From: Burkholderiales bacterium
GTDB lineage: Bacteria; Pseudomonadota; Gammaproteobacteria; Burkholderiales; Burkholderiaceae_C
Length of the DNA: 32,772 nt
Direction: 5' to 3'
Assembly: GCA_028872015.1 (NCBI GenBank)
Contig: JAGWLO010000043.1
Coordinates: 1-32,772 of the forward strand
Positions 1 to 8,616 of this stretch are shown here, piece after piece. The number at the start of each line of letters is the position of its first letter. The first letter of the stretch is position 1. The position numbers were made by a program, and so were the translations under genes. The notes beneath the pieces are model-generated. The model was not told the origin of the DNA and searched no databases. It saw only the letters and a program-made list of their open reading frames with translations.

Positions 1-35
1 GATTTTCTTGGCCGCATCTGCACTGCGACAGCATG

Positions 36-47
36 TGCTGCGCAGCA
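36..47. repeat. 12-bp perfect palindrome in the csp leader
   Basis: TGCTGCGCAGCA reads identically on both strands and lies 19 bases upstream of the cold-shock gene start. It could fold in the 5' leader of the mRNA, and cold-shock leaders in general are structured, but the promoter lies outside or at the edge of the window, so a regulatory role is only a guess. Confidence 0.35.
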
Positions 48-53
48 ACCGTG

Positions 54-279
<226 letters not shown>

Positions 280-300
280 TCCAGCGCTCCAGCCCGACGA

Positions 301-328
301 AAACCGCAGCCTCGGCTGCGGTTTTTTT
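301..328 (+). terminator. Rho-independent terminator of csp, shared with the end of rmlC
   Basis: A 10-bp perfect stem (301-310 with 315-324), a CTCG tetraloop and a T run (322-328) form a textbook intrinsic terminator 21 bases after the csp stop. On the minus strand the same hairpin is followed by only four T (complement of 300-303), so it may also stop, less efficiently, transcription from the rml operon, whose last gene ends at 327 inside it. Confidence 0.9.
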
Positions 329-893
329 ATGCCCGCGGCAGTTCGGCCTGCGCCAGCAAGGGGGCGGCGGCGTCCTTGGGTGCGATGAGCGGCGCCACGG
401 TCAGCGGCCAGGCGATGTCGATGGCCGGGTCGTTCCAGAGGACGCTGCGTTCGCAGTCGCGGGCGTAGACGTCGGTCGTCTTGTAGAGGAAGTGCGTCTC
501 GTCGGCCAGCGCCACGAAGCCATGCGCGTAGCCTTCGGGGATCCACAGCTGGCGCCGGTTCGCGGCCGTGATTTCGACGCCCACCCAGCGCCCGAAGGTG
601 ACCGAGCCGCGGCGGATGTCCACCGCCACGTCGAAGGCCGCGCCCTGCACCACGCGCACCAGCTTGCCCTGCGGGTGCGGCGGCAGCTGGTAGTGCAGGC
701 CGCGCAGCACGCCGGCCTTGCTGCATGAATGGTTGTCCTGCACGAAGCGGCGCGCCGGCGGCAGACCGAGCGCGGCCAGGCCGTCGTTGAAGCGGGCTTC
801 GTTGAAGCTTTCATAGAACCAGCCGCGGTCGTCCGAGAACAGCTGGGGCTCGACGATGACCACGCCCGGCAACTCGGTGGGCAGCAGGCGCAT
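327..893 (-). CDS. rfbC: dTDP-4-dehydrorhamnose 3,5-epimerase
   Basis: A 188-residue cupin-fold enzyme (RmlC) that performs the third step of dTDP-L-rhamnose synthesis, double epimerisation of dTDP-4-dehydro-6-deoxyglucose in the cytosol. Visible family features are the N-terminal DDRGWFYESF block (21-30), the RGLHYQ block (64-69) with catalytic His67, the substrate contacts around WIPEGYAHGF (117-126), and Tyr137 where the catalytic tyrosine is expected. The start at 893 is chosen because its ATG overlaps the rmlA stop by one base (TGATG), which implies translational coupling; the reading frame stays open upstream but there only shadows rmlA. It is the last gene of the galE-manC-rmlBDAC unit and its stop codon lies in the shared terminator hairpin. 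Confidence 0.96.
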   Translation of the reverse strand: MRLLPTELPGVVIVEPQLFSDDRGWFYESFNEARFNDGLAALGLPPARRFVQDNHSCSKAGVLRGLHYQLPPHPQGKLVRVVQGAAFDVAVDIRRGSVTFGRWVGVEITAANRRQLWIPEGYAHGFVALADETHFLYKTTDVYARDCERSVLWNDPAIDIAWPLTVAPLIAPKDAAAPLLAQAELPRA

Positions 894-1774
894 CAGTAGA
901 CCTTCTCGCGCAGCACCTGCATGAGGTACTGGCCGTAGCTGTTCTTGAGCATCGGCGCGGCCAGCGCCTCGAGCTGGGCGGCATCGATCCAGCCGGCGCG
1001 GTAGGCGATCTCTTCCGGGCAGGCCACCTTCAGGCCCTGGCGCTTCTCGAGCGTGGCGATGAACTGGCCGGCCTCCATCAGGCTGTCGTGGGTGCCGGTG
1101 TCGAGCCAGGCGTAGCCCCGGCCCATGATCTCGACGTCGAGCTGGCCTTGCCGCAGGTACTGCGCGTTGACCTCGGTGATTTCGAGCTCGCCGCGCGGGC
1201 TCGGCGCGATGCCGGCGGCGATGTCGCACACCTGCTCGTCGTAGAAGTACAGGCCCGTGACCGCGTAGCTGCTCTTGGGCGCCTTGGGCTTTTCTTCGAT
1301 GCTGCGCGCCCGCTGGTCGGGGCCGAACTCGACCACGCCGTAGCGCTCCGGATCGTGCACGTGGTACGCGAACACGGTGGCACCGGTGCGCCGGGCATCG
1401 GCGCGCGCCAGCAGGGCAGCGAAGTCGTGGCCGTAGAAGATGTTGTCGCCCAGCACCAGCGCGCTGGGTCCGCCGGCGACGAAGCCGCGGCCCAGGATGA
1501 AGGCCTGCGCCAGGCCGTCGGGGCTGGGCTGCACGCAGTACTGCAGCGACATGCCCCAGCGGCTGCCGTCGCCCAGCAGGGCCTGGAAGCGCGGCGTGTC
1601 CTGCGGCGTGCTGATGACCAGCACCTCGCGCATGCCGGCCAGCATCAGCGTCGACAACGGGTAGTAGACCATCGGCTTGTCGTACACCGGCAGCAGCTGC
1701 TTGCTGATCGCCAGCGTGGCCGGGTGCAGCCGGGTGCCGGAGCCGCCGGCGAGGATGATGCCTTTGCGTTGCAT
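893..1774 (-). CDS. rfbA: Glucose-1-phosphate thymidylyltransferase
   Basis: 293 residues, the normal size for RmlA. It makes dTDP-glucose from dTTP and glucose 1-phosphate, the first step of the dTDP-rhamnose pathway. The nucleotidyltransferase signature GGSGTRLHP is at residues 10-18, followed by [17 protein letters not shown], which is typical of RmlA rather than RmlA-like GalU or ManC proteins. Further family blocks are [15 protein letters not shown] and [20 protein letters not shown]. The gene starts 8 bp after the rmlD stop and overlaps rmlC by one base, so the four rml genes are almost certainly one transcript. RmlA enzymes are usually feedback-inhibited by dTDP-rhamnose. Confidence 0.97.
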   Translation of the reverse strand: MQRKGIILAGGSGTRLHPATLAISKQLLPVYDKPMVYYPLSTLMLAGMREVLVISTPQDTPRFQALLGDGSRWGMSLQYCVQPSPDGLAQAFILGRGFVAGGPSALVLGDNIFYGHDFAALLARADARRTGATVFAYHVHDPERYGVVEFGPDQRARSIEEKPKAPKSSYAVTGLYFYDEQVCDIAAGIAPSPRGELEITEVNAQYLRQGQLDVEIMGRGYAWLDTGTHDSLMEAGQFIATLEKRQGLKVACPEEIAYRAGWIDAAQLEALAAPMLKNSYGQYLMQVLREKVY

Positions 1775-1782
1775 GAAGGTGC

Positions 1783-2682
1783 TCAGCGTTGGAGGATTTC
1801 AGCCAGCAGGCGCTCGACGCCGGACTGCCAGTCGGGCAGCGTGAGCCCGAAAGCCTCGCGCAGCCTGCGCGTGTCCAGGCGCGAGTTCAGCGGCCGCTGC
1901 GCCGGCGTGGGGTAGGCGCGGGTGGGGATCGGGTGGATCGCGTCGGGCGCGACCCGGACCGGCTGCCCCGCGGCGCGCGCCCGCTCGATGACGAAGCGCG
2001 CGTAGTCGAACCAGCTCGCCTCGCCACCGGCGACGCAGTGGTAGGTGCCGCCGAGCACCGGTTCGGCCTGCACGCGGCGCAGCGCATGCGCCGTGACGTC
2101 GGCCAGCAGCTCGGCGCCGGTGGGTGCGCCGATCTGGTCGGCGATGACGTTCAGCGCCTCGCGCTCGGCCGCCAGCTTCAGCATGGTGCGGGCGAAGTTG
2201 CCGCCGCGCGCGGCGTAGACCCAGCTCGTGCGCAGGATCAGGTGCCGGCAGCCGCTGGCGCGGATCAGGTCTTCGCCTTCGAGCTTGGTGCGGCCGTAGG
2301 TGTTCAGGGGCCCCGTGGCCGCGTCCTCGTCGCGCGGCGCGCTGCCGCTGCCATCGAAGACGTAGTCGGTGCTGTAGTGCACCAGCAATGCACCACGTGC
2401 TGCGGCTTCCCCAGCCACCACGCCCGGGGCGGTGGCGTTCAATGCGCGTGCGAAGTCAGGCTCGCTCTCGGCCTTGTCGACCGCGGTGTGGGCGGCCGCA
2501 TTGACGATGACATCGGGCGCCACCGCGCGGACCAGCGCGCGCAGAGATTCCGGCTGTGCGAAGTCGGCTTTCAGCTCGCCGGGCGAATCGAAGTCGCAGG
2601 CCACCAAGTCGCCCAGCGGCGCCAGCGAGCGCTGCAGTTCCCAGCCGACCTGGCCGTTCTTGCCCAGCAGCAGGATCTTCAT
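1783..2682 (-). CDS. rfbD: dTDP-4-dehydrorhamnose reductase
   Basis: 299 residues. RmlD reduces dTDP-4-dehydro-L-rhamnose with NAD(P)H, the last step of dTDP-L-rhamnose formation. An N-terminal Rossmann motif GKNGQVG is at residues 7-13, then the family blocks [10 protein letters not shown] and YSTDYVFDG, and the short-chain dehydrogenase catalytic pair in YGRTK. The ATG lies inside the last codons of rmlB, with a 4-bp ATGA overlap at 2679-2682, indicating coupled translation. The sequence is complete, with no missing motif. It follows rmlB and precedes rmlA, giving the B-D-A-C order found in many proteobacteria. Confidence 0.96.
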   Translation of the reverse strand: MKILLLGKNGQVGWELQRSLAPLGDLVACDFDSPGELKADFAQPESLRALVRAVAPDVIVNAAAHTAVDKAESEPDFARALNATAPGVVAGEAAARGALLVHYSTDYVFDGSGSAPRDEDAATGPLNTYGRTKLEGEDLIRASGCRHLILRTSWVYAARGGNFARTMLKLAAEREALNVIADQIGAPTGAELLADVTAHALRRVQAEPVLGGTYHCVAGGEASWFDYARFVIERARAAGQPVRVAPDAIHPIPTRAYPTPAQRPLNSRLDTRRLREAFGLTLPDWQSGVERLLAEILQR

Positions 2683-3740
2683 CGCGCCGAGTAGTTGGTC
2701 GCCAGCCAGTCGCGGTAGCCGCCGCTCTGCACCGTGGCCACCCAGTCGGCGTGGTCCAGGTACCAGCGCACCGTCTTGCGGATGCCGGTCTCGAAGGTCT
2801 CGGCCGGTCGCCAGCCCAGTTCACGCTCGATCTTGCGCGCGTCGATGGCGTAGCGGCGGTCGTGGCCCGGGCGGTCGGTCACGTGCGTGATCAGCCGCGC
2901 GTAGGGGCCGGCCGCGCTGGGCCGCAGTTCGTCGAGCAGGGCGCAGATGCGCTGCACGATGTCCCGGTTCGCCTGCTCGTTCCAGCCGCCGACGTTGTAG
3001 GTCTCGCCGACGCGGCCGCGTGCCAGCACGGCGCGGATCGCGCTGCAGTGGTCGCCGACGTAGAGCCAGTCGCGCACCTGCTGGCCGTCGCCGTAGATCG
3101 GCAGCGGCTTGCCGGCCAGGGCGTTGACGATCATCAGCGGGATCAGCTTCTCGGGGAAATGGTAGGGGCCGTAGTTGTTGCTGCAGTTGGTGGTGAGCAC
3201 CGGCAGGCCGTAGGTGTGGTGCCAGGCGCGCACCAGGTGGTCGCTGGCGGCCTTGCTCGCGCTGTAGGGGCTGTTCGGCTCGTAGGGATGGGTCTCGGTG
3301 AAGGCCGGGGCGCCGGGCACCAGGCTGCCGTAGACCTCGTCGGTCGACACGTGGTGGAAGCGGAAGGCGGCCTTCGCGTCGCCGTCCAGCGCCGTCCAGT
3401 GCGCGCGTGCCGCCTCGAGCAGCGTGAAGGTGCCCTCGACGTTGGTCTTGATGAAGGCGCCCGGGCCGTGGATGCTGCGGTCGACGTGGCTCTCGGCCGC
3501 GAAGTGCAGGATCGCGCGCGGCCGGTGCTCGGCCAGCAGCCGGTCGAGCAGCGGCCGGTCGCCGATGTCGCCGTGCACGAACACGTGCCGCGGATCGCCC
3601 CGCAGCGCGGCCAGGTTGCCCAGGTTGCCGGCGTAGGTGAGGGCGTCGAGGTTGACGACGGGCTCTTCCGACTGCGCCAGCCAGTCGAGCACGAAGTTGC
3701 TGCCGATGAAGCCGGCACCGCCGGTGACGAGTAGGGTCAT
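2679..3740 (-). CDS. rfbB: dTDP-glucose 4,6-dehydratase
   Basis: 353 residues, an extended short-chain dehydrogenase that converts dTDP-glucose to dTDP-4-dehydro-6-deoxyglucose using bound NAD. The Rossmann motif GGAGFIG starts at residue 7. The active-site STDEVYG block carries the Asp-Glu pair used for dehydration, and the YSASK block has the catalytic Tyr and Lys. [18 protein letters not shown] and [15 protein letters not shown] are typical of RmlB. It is the first gene of the rml sub-block and is separated from manC by 107 bp containing hairpins, so it may also have its own transcription start there, although I see no convincing promoter. Confidence 0.97.
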   Translation of the reverse strand: MTLLVTGGAGFIGSNFVLDWLAQSEEPVVNLDALTYAGNLGNLAALRGDPRHVFVHGDIGDRPLLDRLLAEHRPRAILHFAAESHVDRSIHGPGAFIKTNVEGTFTLLEAARAHWTALDGDAKAAFRFHHVSTDEVYGSLVPGAPAFTETHPYEPNSPYSASKAASDHLVRAWHHTYGLPVLTTNCSNNYGPYHFPEKLIPLMIVNALAGKPLPIYGDGQQVRDWLYVGDHCSAIRAVLARGRVGETYNVGGWNEQANRDIVQRICALLDELRPSAAGPYARLITHVTDRPGHDRRYAIDARKIERELGWRPAETFETGIRKTVRWYLDHADWVATVQSGGYRDWLATNYSAR

Positions 3741-3765
3741 GGGGCCAGGTCTATCGGTTCAAGCC

Positions 3766-3849
3766 CTTGCGCGGATCCGGCTTTGCCGGTCCGCTGCAAG
3801 AGCCCCCTCGGGGGGTGGCGAAGGCGCGCAGCGACGAGCCTCGCGGCTC
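3766..3849. repeat. REP-like cluster of three hairpins between manC and rmlB
   Basis: Three inverted repeats follow one another. The first is a long stem with arms 3766-3781 and 3785-3800, separated by TTT and broken by two single-base bulges. The second is CCCCC/GGGGG around 3803-3815. The third is GAGCC (3836-3840) with GGCTC (3845-3849), whose second arm contains the manC stop codon. No T run follows, so it is not a normal terminator. The C-run/G-run core followed by GGCGAAGGCGCGCAGCGACG resembles a repeat that I recall as common between genes in Comamonadaceae-like genomes; only one copy is in this window, so the repeat status is inference. Confidence 0.5.
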
Positions 3850-5275
3850 ATTGCCGGCCATAGGTGTCCTCGAAGCGCACGATGTCGTCCTCGCCCAGGT
3901 AGCTGCCCGACTGCACCTCGATGATCTCCAGCGGCACCTTGCCCGGGTTGGCGAGGCGGTGCGTCTGGCCGAGCGGGATGTAGGTGCTCTGGTTCTCGGT
4001 CAGCAGGATCACGGTGTCGCCGTTGGTCACCTCGGCGGTGCCGCTGACCACGATCCAGTGCTCGGCGCGGTGGTGGTGCATCTGCAGGCTCAAGCTCGCC
4101 CCCGGCTTGACCAGGATGCGCTTGACCTGGTGCCGCGGCCCGTGGTCGATGCTGTCGTACCAGCCCCAGGGGCGGTGCACCTTGCGGTGCAGCGCATGCT
4201 CGCCGCGCTGCTCGCGGCCGAGCTGGTTGACGATGTTCTTCACGTCCTGGCTCTTCTCGCGGCTGGCCACCAGCACGGCGTCGGGCGTCTCCACCACCAC
4301 CACGTCCTGCAGGCCCACCACGCTGACGAGACGGCTCGTGGCATGCACCAGCGTGTTGCGGCTGTCGCTGACGATGGCGTCGCCCACGCTGGCGTTGCCG
4401 GCCGTGTCCTTCTCGGCCACCTGCCAGACGGCTTCCCAGGCGCCGAGGTCGTTCCAGCCCGCGGCCAGCGGCTGCATGCGGATGTCGAGCACGCCGGGGC
4501 AGCGCTCCAGCACCGCGTAGTCCACCGATTCACCGGGCACGGCCGCGAACGCGGCCTTCGCCGGGCGCACGAACTTGGCGTCGCTGGCACGCTGCGCCCA
4601 GGCGGCGCGGCAAGCCACCGCGATGTCGGGCCGGAAGCGCTCGAGCGCCGCCATCCAGACCGAGGCCCGCAGCACGAACAGGCCGGCGTTCCAGTAGTAG
4701 CCGCCCGCGGCGAGGTATCGCTGCGCCGTGGCGAGGTCGGGCTTCTCGACGAACTGCGCCACCCGCTCGCCGTCGGCGCGGATGTAGCCGTAGCCGGTCT
4801 CGGGGCGGTCGGGTGCGATGCCCAGGATCGTGATCGCGCCTTCGGCGGCCAGGGCCACCGCCTGCCTGAGCGCGGCGCTGAACGCCGCCGCGTCGGTCAC
4901 CGTCTGGTCGGCCGGCGTCACGACCAGCACCGGGTCGGCGCCGCCCTCCAGCGCCTGCAGCGCGGCCAGCGTGACGGCCGGCGCGGTGTTGCGGCCCACG
5001 GGTTCGAGCAGCACGGCCGCGGGCTCGATCCCCAGGTCGCGCAGCTGGTCCAGCACCAGGAAGCGGTGCTCCTCGTTGCCCACCACCAGCGGCGCGGCGA
5101 CGGCCAGCCGCGCATCGCCCAGGCCCTGCAGCCGCGCGACGGCCTGCTGGAACAGGCTGGTGTTGCCCGAGAGCACCAGGAACTGCTTCGGGAACCCCGA
5201 GCGCGACAGCGGCCACAGCCGCGTGCCCGAGCCGCCCGCCATCACCACCGGTTGAACGTCGATCTGCTGTGCCAT
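3848..5275 (-). CDS. manC: Mannose-1-phosphate guanylyltransferase / mannose-6-phosphate isomerase (bifunctional, type II)
   Basis: 475 residues, standard length for the bifunctional AlgA/ManC/XanB family. Residues about 10-300 are the nucleotidyltransferase domain that makes GDP-mannose from GTP and mannose 1-phosphate, with the signature GGSGTRLWPLSR and PKQFL near the N terminus and FVEKPD further on. Residues about 360-470 are a cupin domain for mannose-6-phosphate isomerisation, opening with RPWGWYD and containing the metal-binding MHHHRAEHW and the PLGQTHRLANPG block. It lies 7 bp behind galE. No phosphomannomutase or GDP-mannose-modifying gene is in the window, so those must lie elsewhere. 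The alternative names xanB, algA or cpsB would describe the same family. Confidence 0.95.
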   Translation of the reverse strand: MAQQIDVQPVVMAGGSGTRLWPLSRSGFPKQFLVLSGNTSLFQQAVARLQGLGDARLAVAAPLVVGNEEHRFLVLDQLRDLGIEPAAVLLEPVGRNTAPAVTLAALQALEGGADPVLVVTPADQTVTDAAAFSAALRQAVALAAEGAITILGIAPDRPETGYGYIRADGERVAQFVEKPDLATAQRYLAAGGYYWNAGLFVLRASVWMAALERFRPDIAVACRAAWAQRASDAKFVRPAKAAFAAVPGESVDYAVLERCPGVLDIRMQPLAAGWNDLGAWEAVWQVAEKDTAGNASVGDAIVSDSRNTLVHATSRLVSVVGLQDVVVVETPDAVLVASREKSQDVKNIVNQLGREQRGEHALHRKVHRPWGWYDSIDHGPRHQVKRILVKPGASLSLQMHHHRAEHWIVVSGTAEVTNGDTVILLTENQSTYIPLGQTHRLANPGKVPLEIIEVQSGSYLGEDDIVRFEDTYGRQ

Positions 5276-5282
5276 CTTGGGA

Positions 5283-6302
5283 TCAGGCCGCGAAGCCCTG
5301 GGGGTTCATGGATTGCCAGCGCCAGCTGTCGGCGCACATCCGGGCCAGGCCGTGCTCGGCCCGCCAGCCCAGCAGCGCCTGCGCCAGCGCCGGGTCGGCG
5401 TAGCAGGCCGCGATGTCGCCGGGCCGCCGCGGCATCACGGTGTACGGGATCTCGCGTCCGCTGGCCTGCGCGTACGCGGCCACGACCTCGAGCACGCTGT
5501 GGCCGCGGCCGGTGCCCAGGTTGACGGTGAACGAGCCGGCCTGGTCGAACAGCCGGCGCAGCGCCGCCGCGTGGCCGGCCGCCAGGTCGGCGACGTGGAT
5601 GTAGTCGCGCACGCCGGTGCCGTCGGGCGTCGGGTAGTCGTTGCCGTAGACCGCGAGCCGCTCGCGCCGGCCGACCGCCACCTGCGCCACGTAGGGCATC
5701 AGGTTGTTGGGCACGCCGCGCGGGTCTTCGCCGATGCGGCCGCTCTCGTGCGCGCCCACCGGATTGAAGTAGCGCAGACAGGCGGTCTGCCAGGCCGGGT
5801 CGGCGGCGCCGAGGTCGCGCAGCACCTGCTCGCCCATCAGCTTGGTCTGGCCGTAGGGGTTGGTGGCCGACAGCGGCGCATCTTCGCGCAGCGGCAGTCG
5901 CTCGGGCTGGCCGTAGACGGTGGCGCTGGAGCTGAACACGAAGCGCTTGACGCCATGCCGTTGCAGCGCGGCGCAGACGTTGAGCAGCCCGCCCAGGTTG
6001 TTGGCGTAGTAGGCCAGCGGCTGCTGCGTGGATTCGCCCACCGCCTTGAAGGCCGCGAAGTGCACCGCCGCAGCGATGCGGTGGCGCTGGAGGATGGCTT
6101 CCACCGCCGCGGCATCGCAGATGTCGGCGCGCTCGAACACCGGCTCGGTGCCCGAGAGCTCGCGCAGCCGCTGCAGCACCACGGGCGAGCTGTTGGAGAA
6201 ATCGTCGACGCCGACGACCCCGAAGCCCGCGGCCTGCAGCGCCAGCCAGGTGTGCGAGGCGATGTAGCCCGTGGCGCCGGTGAGCAGGACGGTGGGTTTC
6301 AT
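5283..6302 (-). CDS. galE: UDP-glucose 4-epimerase
   Basis: 339 residues, matching E. coli GalE length. It interconverts UDP-glucose and UDP-galactose with tightly bound NAD. The catalytic set is easy to align: Ser125/Ser126 in the SSSATVYG block, Tyr150 and Lys154 in YGQTK. HFAAFKAVGES and RYFNPVGAHESGRIGEDP are classic GalE blocks. The nucleotide-binding loop reads GATGYIA at residues 9-15, so the third glycine of the usual GxxGxxG is alanine, a substitution tolerated in many relatives. The ATG at 6302 is the first methionine that leaves the Rossmann motif at the N terminus; the frame stays open further upstream only because it runs antisense to ubiJ-ubiB. It is the first gene of the polysaccharide operon. 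Confidence 0.96.
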   Translation of the reverse strand: MKPTVLLTGATGYIASHTWLALQAAGFGVVGVDDFSNSSPVVLQRLRELSGTEPVFERADICDAAAVEAILQRHRIAAAVHFAAFKAVGESTQQPLAYYANNLGGLLNVCAALQRHGVKRFVFSSSATVYGQPERLPLREDAPLSATNPYGQTKLMGEQVLRDLGAADPAWQTACLRYFNPVGAHESGRIGEDPRGVPNNLMPYVAQVAVGRRERLAVYGNDYPTPDGTGVRDYIHVADLAAGHAAALRRLFDQAGSFTVNLGTGRGHSVLEVVAAYAQASGREIPYTVMPRRPGDIAACYADPALAQALLGWRAEHGLARMCADSWRWQSMNPQGFAA

Positions 6303-6333
6303 GGGCGGCGTGGATCGACCTTCGGGCCGCGGC

Positions 6334-6339
6334 ATTGTG
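6334..6339 (-). promoter_or_regulatory. Possible -10 element upstream of galE
   Basis: On the minus strand CACAAT sits about 32 bases before the galE start in the 108-bp divergent region shared with ubiJ. No -35 box is recognisable, so this is a weak call. Confidence 0.25.
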
Positions 6340-6398
6340 GCCGATGACCGCAGCGACGACGGGGCCAGGCGCGGACCGCGAACACGGGGTGCGCTGCC

Positions 6399-6404
6399 TA
6401 CAAT
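6399..6404 (+). promoter_or_regulatory. -10 element of ubiJ, suggesting a leaderless transcript
   Basis: TACAAT ends six bases before the ubiJ ATG at 6411. With normal promoter geometry the transcript would begin at or next to the A of the ATG. No proper Shine-Dalgarno sequence is present, which fits a leaderless mRNA. A -35 element is not evident. Confidence 0.45.
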
Positions 6405-6410
6405 CGAGCA

Positions 6411-6941
6411 ATGCTTCACAGTCTGCAGGCCCTGCTGGAACCGGCCCTGGCCGAGCGCCTGACGCTCGTCCTCAACCATGTGCTGGCCGCCGAGCCGGTG
6501 GCCGCCGAGCGTTTGCGGGCCCACGCCGGCCGCGGCGTGGGCCTCAGTCTGCAGGGCTGGCCGGCCCTGTTGCCGCCACCGCCGCGCCTGGCCTGGCGCG
6601 TGACGCCGGCCGGCCTGCTCGAGTGGTGCGGCCGCGACGAGACCGCACCGCGCGACCTGGCCGTGACGCTGGACGCCGCCAACCCGGCCGCCCTGCTGGC
6701 GCGGATGCTCGCCGGCGAGACGCCCGCGGTGCAGATCGAAGGCGACGCCCAGCTGGCCGGCGACGTGAACTGGCTGCTGCAGAACCTGCGCTGGGACGTC
6801 GCGGCCGACCTCGAGCGCGTCTTCGGCCCCACCGCGGCCGACCTGCTGCGCCGCGTCGGCGGTGCCGTGGCCGCCGGCGTGCGGGCGGCGGTTCAGGGCG
6901 CCGTCGCCCTGGGCGAACGCCTGCGGCCGCGCGGCCCTTGA
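6411..6941 (+). CDS. ubiJ: Ubiquinone biosynthesis accessory factor UbiJ (SCP2 domain protein)
   Basis: 176 residues. The N-terminal two thirds look like an SCP2 sterol-carrier domain, a lipid-binding fold, with the family blocks [11 protein letters not shown] and [28 protein letters not shown] seen as short hydrophobic and glycine-rich pieces, and a C-terminal helix-rich tail. In E. coli UbiJ binds ubiquinone intermediates and supports the soluble Ubi hydroxylation complex. Assignment rests mainly on the SCP2-like pattern together with the position directly upstream of ubiB, 67 bp away on the same strand, a pairing seen in many proteobacteria. It is divergent from galE. Confidence 0.85.
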   Translation: MLHSLQALLEPALAERLTLVLNHVLAAEPVAAERLRAHAGRGVGLSLQGWPALLPPPPRLAWRVTPAGLLEWCGRDETAPRDLAVTLDAANPAALLARMLAGETPAVQIEGDAQLAGDVNWLLQNLRWDVAADLERVFGPTAADLLRRVGGAVAAGVRAAVQGAVALGERLRPRGP

Positions 6942-6964
6942 GCGGCGGCATGCAGGCGGGCAGG

Positions 6965-6999
6965 CCGGCGCCCGGGCCTTCGCGCCCGGGTCGCGCCGG
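6965..6999 (+). other. Hairpin abutting the ubiB ribosome binding site
   Basis: Arm 6965-6977 (CCGGCGCCCGGGC) pairs with 6984-6990 (GCCCGGG) and, after a 3-base bulge, with 6994-6999 (CGCCGG). The loop is CTTCGC. The end of the second arm includes the first G residues of the ubiB Shine-Dalgarno sequence, so folding would partly mask it. The structure is read by eye; no energy was calculated. Confidence 0.4.
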
Positions 7000-7008
7000 G
7001 GAGCGGTC

Positions 7009-8562
7009 GTGAGCCAGGTCGGGCGGCTGGTGACCATCGTGGTCACGGTGCTGCGCTTCGGCCTGGACGAGGTGGCGCTGTCGGCCTTCCCGCAGCGTTC
7101 GGTGCGCGCGCTGGTGCGGCTGGTCACACTGGGCCGCCGGCTCGACGCCCCGCGCGGCGTGCGCCTGCGCCAGGGTCTGGAGCGTCTGGGGCCCATCTTC
7201 GTGAAGTTCGGCCAGGTGCTCTCGACCCGGCGCGACCTGATCCCCATCGACGTCGCCGACGAGCTGGCGCGGCTGCAGGACCGCGTGCCGCCGTTTCCCG
7301 CGGCGCAGGCGCGCGCGCTGGTCGAGCGCGCCTTCAGCCGCCCCATCGAAAGCGTGTTCGCCACCTTCGAGGCGGAGCCGGTGGCCAGCGCGTCCATCGC
7401 GCAGGTGCACTTCGCGGTGCTGAAGGACGGCCGCGAGGTGGCGGTGAAGGTGCTGCGCCCGGGCATGCTCGAGATCATCGACCAGGACCTGCGGCTGCTG
7501 CACCTGCTGGCCCGCTGGGTCGAGCGCCTGTCGGCCGACGGCCGGCGCCTGAAGCCGCGCGAGGTGGTGGCCGAGTTCGACGGCTACCTGCACGACGAGC
7601 TCGACCTCGTGCGCGAGGCGGCCAACGCGGCCCAGTTGCGGCGCAACATGGACGGCCTGAACCTGGTCATGGTGCCCGAGATGGTGTGGGAGCTGTGCAC
7701 CAACGGCGTCATCGTGATGGAGCGCATGCACGGCGTGCCGATCAGCCAGATCGAGCGCATCCGCGCCGCCGGGGTCGACATCCGCAAGCTGGCCCGCGAC
7801 GGCGTGACGATCTTCTTCACCCAGGTCTTCCGCGACGGCTTCTTCCACGCCGACATGCACCCCGGCAACATCCAGGTGTCGCTCGACCCGCGCACCTTCG
7901 GGCGCTACATCGCGCTCGATTTCGGCATCATCGGCACGCTCACCGAGACCGACAAGGAATACCTGGCCCACAACTTCATCGCCTTCTTCCGGCGCGACTA
8001 CAAGCGCGTGGCCGAGCTCCACATCGAAAGCGGCTGGGTGCCGCCGGGCACGCGCGTGGATGCGCTGGAAAGCGCGATCCGCGCCGTCTGCGAGCCCCAC
8101 TTCGACCGACCGCTGAAGGACATCTCGCTCGGCCAGGTGCTGATGCGGCTGTTCCAGACCTCGCGCCGCTTCAACGTCGAGATCCAGCCCCAGCTGGTGC
8201 TGCTGCAGAAGACGCTGCTCAACATCGAGGGCCTGGGCCGCGACCTCGACCCCGAGCTCGACCTGTGGACCTCGGCCAAGCCCTTCCTCGAGCGCTGGAT
8301 GAACGAGCAGATCGGCTGGCGCGGCCTGCTCGAGCGGCTCAAGAACGAGGCGCCGCGCTACGCCCAGTTGCTGCCCGAGCTGCCGCGCCTGCTGCACCAG
8401 GCCCTCCAGCGCCAGGCCCGGCCCGAGACCGCGGACGCCACCCGGCTGCTGCTGGAAGAGCAGCGCCGCACCAACCGGCTGCTGCAGGGCTTTCTGTGGC
8501 TGGGCGCAGGCTTCGTGGCCGGGGTGCTGCTCACCCGGCTCGTGCTGCTGTGGGGCGGGTGA
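7009..8562 (+). CDS. ubiB: UbiB, ABC1/ADCK-family atypical kinase of ubiquinone biosynthesis
   Basis: 517 residues from a GTG start, preceded by GGGGAG at 6998-7003. The frame is open further upstream without family similarity, so the GTG is preferred. UbiB proteins belong to the atypical kinase family, are membrane-bound and are needed for ubiquinone synthesis, probably by ATP-driven handling of lipid intermediates. Key motifs are all present: KFGQ at 66-69, the alanine-rich loop ASASIAQ at 126-132 in place of a glycine-rich loop, VAVK with Lys147, HADMHPGN at 280-287 and DFG at 304-306. The C terminus (about 490-517) is a strongly hydrophobic segment that would anchor it in the inner membrane. 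It follows ubiJ. Confidence 0.95.
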   Translation: MSQVGRLVTIVVTVLRFGLDEVALSAFPQRSVRALVRLVTLGRRLDAPRGVRLRQGLERLGPIFVKFGQVLSTRRDLIPIDVADELARLQDRVPPFPAAQARALVERAFSRPIESVFATFEAEPVASASIAQVHFAVLKDGREVAVKVLRPGMLEIIDQDLRLLHLLARWVERLSADGRRLKPREVVAEFDGYLHDELDLVREAANAAQLRRNMDGLNLVMVPEMVWELCTNGVIVMERMHGVPISQIERIRAAGVDIRKLARDGVTIFFTQVFRDGFFHADMHPGNIQVSLDPRTFGRYIALDFGIIGTLTETDKEYLAHNFIAFFRRDYKRVAELHIESGWVPPGTRVDALESAIRAVCEPHFDRPLKDISLGQVLMRLFQTSRRFNVEIQPQLVLLQKTLLNIEGLGRDLDPELDLWTSAKPFLERWMNEQIGWRGLLERLKNEAPRYAQLLPELPRLLHQALQRQARPETADATRLLLEEQRRTNRLLQGFLWLGAGFVAGVLLTRLVLLWGG

Positions 8563-8583
8563 TCCGGCGGGCCCCGCGCCGCC

Positions 8584-8589
8584 TATAAT
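8584..8589 (+). promoter_or_regulatory. -10 element upstream of fmdB-like gene
   Basis: A perfect TATAAT lies 27 bases before the ATG at 8617, in the short gap after ubiB. No clear -35 box is present at the usual distance. The predicted leader is about 20 bases and lacks an obvious Shine-Dalgarno sequence. It probably drives the 8617-11600 genes. Confidence 0.55.
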
Positions 8590-8616
8590 TTCACCTTTCT
8601 AATCAACGGTTTAGCC

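Noticed and set aside
5283..7478. A 731-residue version of GalE with a long N-terminal extension
   Set aside because: The extra part is antisense to ubiJ and ubiB and has no similarity; the Rossmann motif sits at the N terminus when translation starts at 6302.
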